Below, one piece after another: positions 1-6,484 of a DNA stretch of 10,319 bases (positions within the stretch are counted from its first letter, which is position 1; each line of letters starts with the position of its first letter). Origin of the DNA: an uncultured Collinsella sp. GTDB lineage: Bacteria > Actinomycetota > Coriobacteriia > Coriobacteriales > Coriobacteriaceae. Below the pieces are notes generated by a model. The model saw only the letters and a list, made by a program, of their open reading frames with translations, was not told the origin of the DNA and made no database searches. The position numbers and the translations under genes are program-made. The stretch is taken from contig UQZU01000047.1 in assembly GCA_900545665.1 (NCBI GenBank), forward strand, positions 1 to 10,319, read 5' to 3'.

Positions 1-125
1 ACCCGACAGGGTGCGGAGCTGAGGAAACGCGCAAGCGTTTTCCAGCGCAGCACGCGAGGGCCGTAGGCCCGAAGCGAGAGCGGGCGGCGAAGCCGCACGC
101 GACATCCCTCATCGCCCACCACTGA
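1..125. other. Hairpin-rich left edge, no gene called
   Basis: Three short hairpins with tiny loops follow one another here. One is GGAAACGC/GCGTTTTCC at about 23-44 with a bulged T. The second is GGGCC-GTA-GGCCC at 58-70, and the third is GCGGC-GAA-GCCGC at 84-96. Plus frame 3 is open from base 3 to a TGA at 123-125 and would encode about 40 Arg/Lys/Ala-rich residues. This could be the tail of a gene cut by the contig edge, because a plus-strand terminator follows directly. However, the frame uses CGA, AGG, GTA and GGA codons that are uncommon in the clear genes of this window, and I recognise no domain. A structured intergenic repeat is equally likely. Confidence 0.35.
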
Positions 126-131
126 TTTGAT

Positions 132-162
132 AGGCTCCCAGCTATGGGGGCCTTTCGTTTTT
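132..162 (+). terminator. Rho-independent terminator, plus strand
   Basis: AGGCTCCC (132-139) pairs with GGGGGCCT (146-153) around a 6-nt loop, giving an 8-bp stem with one G-T pair. The T-rich run TTCGTTTTT (154-162) follows. This is a normal intrinsic terminator for a plus-strand transcript entering from beyond the left edge, and so it implies an unseen convergent gene upstream. Confidence 0.7.
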
Positions 163-163
163 G

Positions 164-195
164 GGTCCATCGCAGAGGGATTCGAACCCGTCAAC
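164..195 (-). other. tRNA T-arm-like fragment
   Basis: Read on the minus strand, 177-189 gives GGGTTCGAATCCC, the classic T-loop sequence of a tRNA, followed by a short 3' tail ending ACCCA. Nothing upstream on the same strand (up to about 260) resembles D or anticodon arms. The expected 5 bp of the T stem are only three good pairs, and no 5' acceptor strand matches. It is therefore not a functional tRNA. It may be a leftover 3' end of a tRNA gene, such as an old attachment site, or a chance match. Confidence 0.25.
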
Positions 196-214
196 ACGTC
201 TGTCACAAAGGCCG

Positions 215-280
215 TGGCCAAAAAATGCCAAATATGAGATTCAACTGGTGACAGTACTCATATTTGGCATTTTTTGTCCA
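215..280. repeat. AT-rich 24-bp inverted repeat
   Basis: The arms 220-238 (AAAAAATGCCAAATATGAG) and 257-275 (CTCATATTTGGCATTTTTT) are perfect 19-bp inverted copies around an 18-nt loop. Allowing one mismatch (218/277), the pairing extends to 215-238 and 257-280. The arms are far more AT-rich than anything around them. Either strand could form a hairpin ending in six T, so it may act as a bidirectional terminator backing up the argD terminator. It may instead be a dispersed palindromic element. The near-perfect arm match suggests active conservation or recent arrival. Confidence 0.75.
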
Positions 281-311
281 GAGACTCTCCTGACCATTGT
301 AGATTTACGGC

Positions 312-370
312 AAAAAGGGTTCCAGACCGTCCAATCATGCATCAAATGACGCACTGAAGATCTGGAACCC
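312..370 (-). terminator. Terminator of the arginine operon
   Basis: On the minus strand GGGTTCCAGA (370-361) pairs perfectly over 10 bp with TCTGGAACCC (326-317), and five T follow at once (316-312). The loop is long at 34 nt. The 5' arm lies inside the last codons of argD and the argD stop codon (335-337) lies in the loop, so a translating ribosome would cover part of the hairpin. Confidence 0.75.
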
Positions 371-1681
371 GTTCAAACTAGCTATGTTTTGCTCTCGCAA
401 CGCCAAAACACCCGCCAGGATCTCGATTAGGCTGTCCACGTCGGCTTCCTCGCACACGAGCGGCGGTAGGAGGCGCAGCGTATGTGCACCCGTGGCGTTG
501 ATCACGGCACCAGCCCCCAATGCACGGGCTACAACGTCGTGTGCATCACCCGCGGCATCGTCCAGATCGCAGCCGAGCATCAGGCCGCGACCACGCACCT
601 CTACCACATGCGGAAGCTTAGCCAGCGCCTGCTCCATATAAGCACCCACCTTGGCAGCATGCTCGGCAAAATCGCCGCGCACGAGCGCAGAGAGCGTCGC
701 GGCGCACGCCGCGACAGCCAAGCAGCTACCGCCAAAGGTCGAGCCGTGGTCACCCGGCTTAAACACGTCGGCGATCTCCTTCTTTGCCACCACGGCACCC
801 ATGGGCACGCCATCGGCAATGCCCTTGGCAAGGCTCATAATGTCGGGCTCCACGCCATAGGTCTGGAATGCAAACGGCTTGCCGGAGCGGAAGATGCCAC
901 ACTGGACCTCGTCGGCGATAAGAACGGCGCCCACCTCGTGTGCCAAGTCGCGCGCCGCCGCCATAAACTCCTCGGTCATGGGGTGCACGCCGCTCTCGCC
1001 CTGAATCGGCTCGAGCATGACGGCGCAGACCTCGCTTCCCAGCTGCTTAAAGATCGAACGCAGTTCGTCGACATCGTTGGGCGTACAGGCCACAAAGCCA
1101 CCCGGCAGCGGACGGAAACTGTCCTGTAGCCAATCCTGCATGGTGGCGGCAATGGTCTCGAGCGTACGGCCGTGGAAGCCGCCACGCATGCATACGATGG
1201 TGTTGCCGCCGTTACCAGCACGCTTGGCGTATAGACGTGCGAGCTTCATCGAGCCCTCGTTGGCTTCGGCACCAGAATTGGCAAAGAACGTCTCCCACAC
1301 CTGCTCGTCCGCAGCCGGGGCACCGAGCGCAGCGGCCGTGGTCTCATCGCCGGCGGCAATGGCATCGGCCAGCACGCACGCACCATCTACGTCGTCGTTG
1401 GCAAGCTTGGACAGCAGCGCCGCGACCTGTCCACGCTGCTCGATGTAGAAGTAGTTAGACACATGCAGAAGCTTTTTGGTCTGAGCCTCGAGCGCCGAGA
1501 GCACTGCAGGGTTGCCGTGGCCAAGGCTGCACACACCGATACCAGCGAGAAAGTCGAGATACTCACGACCATCGTCACCGATGAGCTTCATACCGTGACC
1601 TTCGACAAACTCTACCGGCGAGCGACCAAAGGTATGCATAACGTAATGGGATTCGAGCGATTGCTGAGTTGCAAGTGACAT
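335..1681 (-). CDS. argD: Acetylornithine aminotransferase ArgD
   Basis: This is a class III PLP-dependent aminotransferase. It makes N-acetylornithine from N-acetylglutamate semialdehyde with glutamate as amino donor, in the cytoplasm, and is the last arg gene of the operon. The 448 residues include SGAEAN (136-141), a GGFHGRT loop (167-173), EPIQGES (224-230) and DEVQCG (257-262). The likely PLP lysine is K286 in SLAKGIADGVPMGA. The start at 1681 has GAAAGG 6 nt upstream. Family members are usually near 400 residues. The excess comes mainly from an Ala- and acid-rich insertion at about 95-125, just before the SGAEAN motif. It lies 69 nt after argB with no terminator between them. The C-terminal codons form one arm of the operon terminator. 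ArgD can also serve as succinyl-DAP aminotransferase in lysine synthesis in some bacteria, so the symbol rests partly on context. Confidence 0.93.
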   Translation of the reverse strand: MSLATQQSLESHYVMHTFGRSPVEFVEGHGMKLIGDDGREYLDFLAGIGVCSLGHGNPAVLSALEAQTKKLLHVSNYFYIEQRGQVAALLSKLANDDVDGACVLADAIAAGDETTAAALGAPAADEQVWETFFANSGAEANEGSMKLARLYAKRAGNGGNTIVCMRGGFHGRTLETIAATMQDWLQDSFRPLPGGFVACTPNDVDELRSIFKQLGSEVCAVMLEPIQGESGVHPMTEEFMAAARDLAHEVGAVLIADEVQCGIFRSGKPFAFQTYGVEPDIMSLAKGIADGVPMGAVVAKKEIADVFKPGDHGSTFGGSCLAVAACAATLSALVRGDFAEHAAKVGAYMEQALAKLPHVVEVRGRGLMLGCDLDDAAGDAHDVVARALGAGAVINATGAHTLRLLPPLVCEEADVDSLIEILAGVLALREQNIASLNGFQIFSASFDA

Positions 1682-1750
1682 GAGATGCCTTTCGTTGGGC
1701 GCCGTACGGCGCAGGGCTATGGGTGCAGGGACGCGACGACCACGGGTCGG

Positions 1751-2731
1751 CTAGACCGTCTGGAGCTTCTCGACCTCGTCGAGGTTCTCGGTCAGACGCG
1801 CCGCAAACGTCGAAAGCGGATGCGGATGCGTATCGAACTCGTAAGCCGTCTCGGTGGAATGGATCACGGTGCCGACGCCGGCATCGGTCAGCAGCTCCAG
1901 GAGCAGCGAATGCGGCGTCGTGCCATTGATGATGTGGGCACGAAATACGCCGCCGGTAAGCGCATCGACGGCCGCACGCAGCTTGGGAATCATGCCCTTA
2001 TCGACCTCCCCGCCGTAGAGCATCTCGTTAACCTCGTCGAGCGTTAGGTTAGAGATAAGCGAATCCTTATCGCTAAAGTCCTTGTACAGGCCATCGACGT
2101 CGGTCAAAAAGATCGCCTTATGCGCATGAAGCGCCGCCGCGACGGCACCGGCGGCGGTATCGGCATTGATGTTGAAGAAACCGCCATCCTCCCCCGCCGC
2201 GACGGTAGCGATGACGGGGATATACTCGCTATCGAGCAAGCGCTCGATATAGTCGGTGTTGACGTGCGTCACTTTGCCCACGCGACCGAGCTCGGGGTCG
2301 AGCGGCTCGGCGATGAGCGTGCCGGCATCGCTGCCCGACACGCCTACGGCCAAATTGCCGTGGTGGTTGATGGCAGCGACCAGCTCCTGGTTAACCTTGC
2401 CGCCCAGCACCTCGCGCACGATATCCATAGTCGCCGGCGTGGTCACGCGCTGGCCGTTCTTAAACTCGACGGGAATATCGTAATGGCTCAGCGCCTCGTT
2501 GATGGCCTTGCCGCCGCCATGCACGATGACGGGGCGCATACCGATGATCTTGAGCAAAACGATGTCGCTCATCACGTCGCGGCGCAGCTGCTCATCAACC
2601 ATGGCGGCTCCGCCATATTTGATAACAACCGTCTTGCCGGTCAGGTTCTTAATCCACGGCAGCGCTTCGAACAGCAGCTGCGCGGTTGCTTCGTTGGATT
2701 CGCTCGAACGACAATCGCGTGCGAATTTCAT
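1751..2731 (-). CDS. argB: N-acetylglutamate kinase ArgB
   Basis: This amino acid kinase family enzyme phosphorylates N-acetylglutamate with ATP, the committed and usually controlled step of the pathway. The 326 residues show IKYGG (37-41, K38 phosphate-binding), HGGG (71-74), the substrate-site segment FNINADTAAG (186-195) and KGMIPK (245-250). The stretch before the kinase core, LLFEALPWIKNL (19-30), matches the N-terminal helix typical of arginine-inhibited enzymes, so feedback inhibition is inferred. I chose ATG at 2731 because GAGG lies 6 nt upstream and family similarity begins there. The open frame runs back to an ATG at 2869, but that extension overlaps argJ and looks non-homologous. 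About 30 residues (roughly 295-326) extend past the usual C-terminus. It lies 80 nt after argJ. Confidence 0.95.
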   Translation of the reverse strand: MKFARDCRSSESNEATAQLLFEALPWIKNLTGKTVVIKYGGAAMVDEQLRRDVMSDIVLLKIIGMRPVIVHGGGKAINEALSHYDIPVEFKNGQRVTTPATMDIVREVLGGKVNQELVAAINHHGNLAVGVSGSDAGTLIAEPLDPELGRVGKVTHVNTDYIERLLDSEYIPVIATVAAGEDGGFFNINADTAAGAVAAALHAHKAIFLTDVDGLYKDFSDKDSLISNLTLDEVNEMLYGGEVDKGMIPKLRAAVDALTGGVFRAHIINGTTPHSLLLELLTDAGVGTVIHSTETAYEFDTHPHPLSTFAARLTENLDEVEKLQTV

Positions 2732-2811
2732 AATCTGCCTCGTCTTTCGTATCGTTATCACGCCGTGCTTCGCTGTCCGCAATGCGGCAAGATGCGCAGC
2801 GTGCCTGGAAT

Positions 2812-4080
2812 CTAGGAACGGTAGTCGCCGTTGATGGAGATGTACTCGTGCGTGAGGTCGCAGGTCCACACGGTCGTTGCCGCGTCGCCTGCACCCAGGT
2901 CGGCCGAGATCACGATCTCGGACGCCTCAAAACGTCGCAGAGCCTCGTCCTCGTCAAAGGGAACAGTCAGACCGTCGCGACAGACAGGCATGCCCATCAT
3001 GTCGATGGAAACGTCTTCCTGGTTAAACTTCACGCCGCACTTGCCGAGCGCCATGGCGACGCGGCCCCAGTTGCAGTCGTGGCCGGCGATGCAGGTCTTG
3101 ACGAGCGGCGAGTTGGCGACGGCACGGGCGGCGATATCGGCTTCCTCGTCGGTGGCGGCGCCGGTGACGTTAACCGTCACGAGCTTTGACGCGCCCTCGC
3201 CATCGGCCGCGATGTTGCGCGCCAGGCTCTCACACACCTCGTGCACGGCAAAGGACAGTTCGTCAAAGGCATCAGTGCCCTCGACGATAGCCTCGGTATC
3301 AGCGGCAGCAGCGCCAGAAGCAAGCATGATGCAGGTGTCGTTGGTCGAGGTATCGGAATCGACCGTCACCTTATTGAAGGTCTGCTTAACGGTCGAGAGC
3401 AACAGGGCGTGGAGCGCCGCCGGCTCGACGGGGGCATCGGTAGTAATGACCGCGATCATGGTGGCCATATTGGGCATGATCATGCCCGAGCCCTTGCACA
3501 TGCCGCCCACCGTATAAGCGTTGCCTGTGTGTCCCGCAGCCTCGCTGACGTAGGAAACGGCGTACTCCTTGGAGTGCGTGTCGGTCGTCATGATGGCGCG
3601 AGCGGCATCGGCGCCACCGTGGGCGGAAAGTACCTCGTAGGCAGCAGGAATGGCGGTCTCAAACGTGTCGATCGGCAGAATCTGGCCAATCACACCCGTG
3701 GAGGCAACCAGAATCTGCTGGGGCTCGCAGCCGATGACCTGCGATGCGATGCTGCATGTCTCGCGCGCGCATGCAAGGCCGGTCTCACCCGTGGCGGCGT
3801 TGGCATTGCCAGAGTTGATTGAAACACCGGCGATAATGCCATAGCCCTTGTCCGCACCGCCCAGGTTGGCACGGCTCACCTGCACGGGCGCCGCACAAAA
3901 GCGGTTGGTCGTAAACACGCCGGCGCCGGGACAGGGTTTATCAGGCACGACGAGCGCGTAATCCAGACGCTCGGGGTTCTTGCGGAACCCAGCGTGGATG
4001 CCTGCAGCCTTAAAACCAGCCGCAGCCGTAACGCCGCCCTCGACGGCGCGAATCTTGATATCAATCAGGTCGGTGTTCAT
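2812..4080 (-). CDS. argJ: Ornithine acetyltransferase ArgJ
   Basis: ArgJ moves the acetyl group from N-acetylornithine to glutamate, closing the acetyl cycle. Some members also use acetyl-CoA and thereby replace N-acetylglutamate synthase. The 422 residues carry the self-cleavage motif MATMIA, with T207 the expected nucleophile of the new beta-chain N-terminus, preceded by KGSGMIMPN (196-204). VASTGVIGQ (125-133) is the oxyanion-hole region. The protein ends SINGDYRS, consistent with the usual short ArgJ C-terminal tail. The start at 4080 has AAGGAG 11 nt upstream and GGGA closer in. It is separated from argC by 135 nt, the widest gap in the operon. Whether the enzyme is mono- or bifunctional cannot be read from the sequence; no argA is visible in the window. 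Confidence 0.95.
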   Translation of the reverse strand: MNTDLIDIKIRAVEGGVTAAAGFKAAGIHAGFRKNPERLDYALVVPDKPCPGAGVFTTNRFCAAPVQVSRANLGGADKGYGIIAGVSINSGNANAATGETGLACARETCSIASQVIGCEPQQILVASTGVIGQILPIDTFETAIPAAYEVLSAHGGADAARAIMTTDTHSKEYAVSYVSEAAGHTGNAYTVGGMCKGSGMIMPNMATMIAVITTDAPVEPAALHALLLSTVKQTFNKVTVDSDTSTNDTCIMLASGAAAADTEAIVEGTDAFDELSFAVHEVCESLARNIAADGEGASKLVTVNVTGAATDEEADIAARAVANSPLVKTCIAGHDCNWGRVAMALGKCGVKFNQEDVSIDMMGMPVCRDGLTVPFDEDEALRRFEASEIVISADLGAGDAATTVWTCDLTHEYISINGDYRS

Positions 4081-4106
4081 CGTCCCTACGACTCCTTATA
4101 TCAAAC

Positions 4107-4144
4107 AAAAAAGCGGGCATCGGCTGGCACGCCATACCGGTCGC
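4107..4144 (-). terminator. Weak attenuator-like hairpin, argC-argJ gap
   Basis: In the 135-nt argC-argJ spacer the minus strand can form an irregular hairpin. GCG, CGG and TGG pair with CCA, CCG and CGC through small internal loops between 4144 and 4113. Six T (4112-4107) follow. The T-run ends about 26 nt before the argJ start, ahead of its ribosome site. It could trim expression of argJBD relative to argC, but the stem is interrupted and may not be functional. Confidence 0.25.
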
Positions 4145-4215
4145 AACTACTAGACCAGCTTAAAAGTGGCGCCCAACTCGATACCCGACTACCAAATCGC
4201 TAACAATCGAATGTG

Positions 4216-5286
4216 CTACACCGGGCACGCCACTGTGAGCAAGCCTCGTCGCTCGTCAAAGCCAAAAACGATGTTGGCGCACTGGACCGCCTGGCCCGCA
4301 GCACCCTTGCACAAATTGTCGATGGCGCCCGTCGCCACCAGCACGCCTGCGCGCTTGTTGAGCGCGAGGCCAATCTGGGCGGCGTTGGTGCCGACGACCG
4401 AAGCCGTCTTGGGCTGCTGGTCGGCGTCGAGCACGCGCACAAAGGTGCGACCGGCATAGAACTGCTTGTAATAGTCGACAACGTCCTCAAGAGCCAGGGA
4501 GTCGATGGCCTGCGGCGTGAGCGGCAGCGTCACCGTGGAGAGCAGGCCACGCTTGAGCGGTGCCAGATGCGGGGTAAAGACGATGCGATCGGTCAGGCCA
4601 AGGATTTGCTCAATCTCGGGCGTATGACGATGCTTGCCTACGCCATAGGCCTCCAAGTTCTCGTCGGCGCTGCAAAAATGCGTACGAGCGTTGCAGGACT
4701 TGCCGGCACCCGTTACACCGCTGATGGCATCGACAATCACGGGACCGTTCTCGGCCACCCAGCCCGCACGCACGGCAGGAGCGGCAGCAAGGCTCGTTGC
4801 GGTGGGATAGCAACCGGCGCAGGCGACCAGCACGGGTTTGCCGTCGGCATGGCTGGAAGCAGCGGTCTCTAAGTCCTGGCAGAACAGCTCGGGGAGGCCG
4901 AAAGCACGCGTCTTGAGCAGCTCGGGGCTCGTATGCGCGGCGGCATACCACGCCTCGAACACGGCCGGATCGCTCAGACGGTAGTCGGCAGACAAATCGA
5001 AGCAGGAAACGCCTGCGGCAAGCAGCGCGGGCACCTGTGCCATGGCAGCCGTGTGCGGCACGGCAAGAAAAACCGCATCGCAGCTCTTAAGCTCGGGGGC
5101 GTCATGCGTGGTGAAAACCAGATCGCTCACGCCAGCAAAGCTCGGATACACCGCGGACAGCGGCTGGCCGGCATCGGCTTTGGACGTAATGGCAACAAGT
5201 TCAAACTCGGGATGGCCGAGCACGAGGCGAATGAGCTCGGCTCCGGCATATCCAGCCGCGCCGACGATTCCAACCTTCAATGACAT
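4216..5286 (-). CDS. argC: N-acetyl-gamma-glutamyl-phosphate reductase ArgC
   Basis: ArgC reduces N-acetylglutamyl phosphate to the semialdehyde with NADPH, between the ArgB and ArgD steps. The 356 residues begin with the nucleotide-binding loop GAAGYAG (9-15). They carry the catalytic cysteine C159 in AGCYPTATSL and the histidine segment KHRHTPEIEQ (218-227), and SGVTGAGK (189-196) is also typical. Length is normal for the type 1 (about 340-residue) form. The start at 5286 has AAGGAG exactly 6 nt upstream. It is the first gene of the arginine operon; the probable promoter and two ARG-box-like operators lie 70-121 nt upstream. Confidence 0.95.
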   Translation of the reverse strand: MSLKVGIVGAAGYAGAELIRLVLGHPEFELVAITSKADAGQPLSAVYPSFAGVSDLVFTTHDAPELKSCDAVFLAVPHTAAMAQVPALLAAGVSCFDLSADYRLSDPAVFEAWYAAAHTSPELLKTRAFGLPELFCQDLETAASSHADGKPVLVACAGCYPTATSLAAAPAVRAGWVAENGPVIVDAISGVTGAGKSCNARTHFCSADENLEAYGVGKHRHTPEIEQILGLTDRIVFTPHLAPLKRGLLSTVTLPLTPQAIDSLALEDVVDYYKQFYAGRTFVRVLDADQQPKTASVVGTNAAQIGLALNKRAGVLVATGAIDNLCKGAAGQAVQCANIVFGFDERRGLLTVACPV

Positions 5287-5355
5287 ATCAGACTCCTTGT
5301 CTGCGATTTATGCACCGATGCGCATTTCGCAGTGGTCGTTATGAAGTGGGTTGAA

Positions 5356-5361
5356 ACTTTA
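5356..5361 (-). promoter_or_regulatory. Probable argC promoter, extended -10
   Basis: The minus strand reads TGGTGCTAAAGT here, giving TAAAGT as a -10 box (4 of 6 against TATAAT) with an upstream TGn extension. No good -35 is visible 16-18 nt away. The same eight bases TGGTGCTA occur at the ribU promoter (9991-9984), which supports both. The start would fall near 5349, leaving a leader of about 63 nt. Confidence 0.45.
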
Positions 5362-5372
5362 GCACCAAAAGA

Positions 5373-5407
5373 TGCATGAACACGTAAATGGCTTGCATAT
5401 TCATGCA
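5373..5407 (-). promoter_or_regulatory. Tandem ARG-box-like operators
   Basis: On the minus strand 5407-5394 reads TGCATGAATATGCA, matching the core ARG box pattern TGNATWWWWATNCA at all but one position. A second, weaker site lies at 5373-5386 (TGCATGAACACGTA on the plus strand). Their centres are 21 bp apart, the spacing of paired ARG boxes bound by an ArgR hexamer. They sit just upstream of, and over the -35 region of, the probable argC promoter. Repression by ArgR with arginine is inferred; argR itself is not in the window. Confidence 0.7.
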
Positions 5408-5442
5408 TTGAAACAATCCCGACACATTCGCTTGAAAGAATT

Positions 5443-5508
5443 GACAAATAAATGCGGGCCCCATATTACCCAGTGCGCCTTACGGTGACGTTGCAATGTG
5501 GGACCCGC
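5443..5508 (-). terminator. Terminator of the riboflavin transport operon
   Basis: On the minus strand GCGGGTCCCACATT (5508-5495) pairs with AATATGGGGCCCGC (5467-5454) in a 14-bp stem with one mismatch and one G-T pair. ATTTATTTGT follows on the minus strand. It lies 44 nt after the stop codon of the last gene of the ribU operon and upstream of the argC operators, so it insulates the two operons. Confidence 0.75.
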
Positions 5509-5552
5509 TACATGCGAGAATTTGAATTGTCGAAGCTTGCTGGGAGACTCGT

Positions 5553-5963
5553 TTAGAGCTTGACCGGCACCCATTCGTCATGGTTGCAGATAAAAGCCTC
5601 GGGATCCTCGACGCTAAAGAAGACGAGCGTGGGATCGCCTGCGCCCTCGTAGTGCTCGCCTAGGCGCTCCAGGTGCCTCCAGCCTGCCTCGCGCATATCG
5701 GGAGCGGCCTGGTCATCCAGACCCGCATGCCCGCGCAAGATAAGCCAGCCATGGCCCGGCCACCAACTCGTGGCCTCAAAGCGTTGGTTTTGCAGCAGCT
5801 CCTGCCACACATCCTTGGTGCGCGCCGTCACAAACCACAGCTTGCCGTCCTGGATCTGCGCAAACGAAAACGGACGCACATGCGGCTGCCCGTCCACGCT
5901 CGTCGCCAAGTACCACGCCGGCACCGACGTCAGATACTCCAACACCGTATTCAATCCGTCCAT
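5553..5963 (-). CDS. Pyridoxamine 5'-phosphate oxidase-like split-barrel protein (copy 1)
   Basis: This 136-residue protein is a small single-domain member of the PNPOx-like FMN-binding split-barrel superfamily. The opening VPAWYLATSVDGQPHVRPF (14-32) is the usual first strands, followed by DGKLWFVTARTKDVWQEL (39-56) and a short C-terminal part rich in Trp and acidic residues. Such proteins are cytoplasmic dimers that commonly bind FMN. The reaction is unknown, and true PNPO activity is unlikely at this size. It is clearly paralogous to the gene at 6008-6454, which it follows after 44 nt. AGGAGG lies 5 nt before the ATG, one of the best ribosome sites in the window. It is the last gene of the FMN-riboswitch operon and is followed by the terminator at 5443-5508. 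No signal peptide or membrane segment is seen. Confidence 0.85.
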   Translation of the reverse strand: MDGLNTVLEYLTSVPAWYLATSVDGQPHVRPFSFAQIQDGKLWFVTARTKDVWQELLQNQRFEATSWWPGHGWLILRGHAGLDDQAAPDMREAGWRHLERLGEHYEGAGDPTLVFFSVEDPEAFICNHDEWVPVKL

Positions 5964-6007
5964 GTGTCCTCCTGTATTAGCCAGTTTGAGAGCCTGGTTT
6001 GTGTGAG

Positions 6008-6454
6008 CTAGAGCTCCAGGCGCTCCTCGCTGCCGTCGATATCACAGAAGCGGGCGGCAATGTTGCGGACCGAAAAGAAAGCAAGGCGGCCGTCGTTGGC
6101 GCTCTCGTGTTCCTCGCCGATGCCCACCATGTGCTTAAAACCCGCTTGACGCACCTTGTCGCTCGCAACTGCGTCGTCCTCAAGTGCGGCCTCGCCGGTC
6201 AACACGATCCAACATTCCCCCGGCTTCCAGCCCGAGAGCTCAAACTTGGAATTCGCGCTGAGCTCGGCCCACACATCCTTGTCGCGCGACGTGCAAAACC
6301 ACAGTTTACCGTCATCGACCATGGCAAACGAAAACGGTCTCACGCGGGGCTGATGTCCATCGGCCACATCGGTCGTGGCCAGATACCACGCCGGAATGCG
6401 CCTGAGATACGAACAGGCGCGCTCAAGCTGAGCCGTGCGGTCGTTGTCGGTCAT
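6008..6454 (-). CDS. Pyridoxamine 5'-phosphate oxidase-like split-barrel protein (copy 2)
   Basis: This 148-residue cytoplasmic protein belongs to the same split-barrel family as its downstream neighbour. The shared blocks are IPAWYLATTD (20-29), RVRPFSFA (37-44), DGKLWFCTSRDKDVWAEL (48-65) and a Trp-containing GW.PGECWIVL segment. The paralogues align end to end with few gaps; copy 2 is longer at both ends and in one loop. The ATG at 6454 has GAGG 5 nt upstream. It starts only 30 nt after the ecfT stop with no hairpin between, so it should be on the riboflavin transporter transcript. This placement supports FMN as the ligand, but the substrate is not known. Tandem duplication followed by divergence is the likely origin. 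A heterodimer of the two copies is possible. Confidence 0.85.
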   Translation of the reverse strand: MTDNDRTAQLERACSYLRRIPAWYLATTDVADGHQPRVRPFSFAMVDDGKLWFCTSRDKDVWAELSANSKFELSGWKPGECWIVLTGEAALEDDAVASDKVRQAGFKHMVGIGEEHESANDGRLAFFSVRNIAARFCDIDGSEERLEL

Positions 6455-6484
6455 AGGGACCTCTTTCTTGCGCTCGAATCGCGC

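Noticed and set aside
160..260. Functional tRNA gene on the minus strand
   Set aside because: Only the T-loop region fits; D arm, anticodon arm and a pairing acceptor stem are absent.
482..1129. Long plus-strand frames opposite argD, argJ, argC and ecfAA'
   Set aside because: They mirror high-GC coding genes on the other strand, lack ribosome sites and recognisable domains, and the minus-strand frames carry full catalytic motifs.
2732..2869. Longer ArgB start at 2869
   Set aside because: The extra 46 residues overlap argJ, look unlike the kinase family, and the ATG at 2731 has a proper ribosome site.
5302..5314. Third ARG box near the argC ribosome site
   Set aside because: TGCATAAATCGCA on the minus strand is one base short of the pattern and out of phase with the other two sites.
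5495..5510. T-box-like GTGGGACCCGC on the plus strand
   Set aside because: There is no plus-strand gene downstream and no specifier stem; the bases are one arm of the minus-strand operon terminator.
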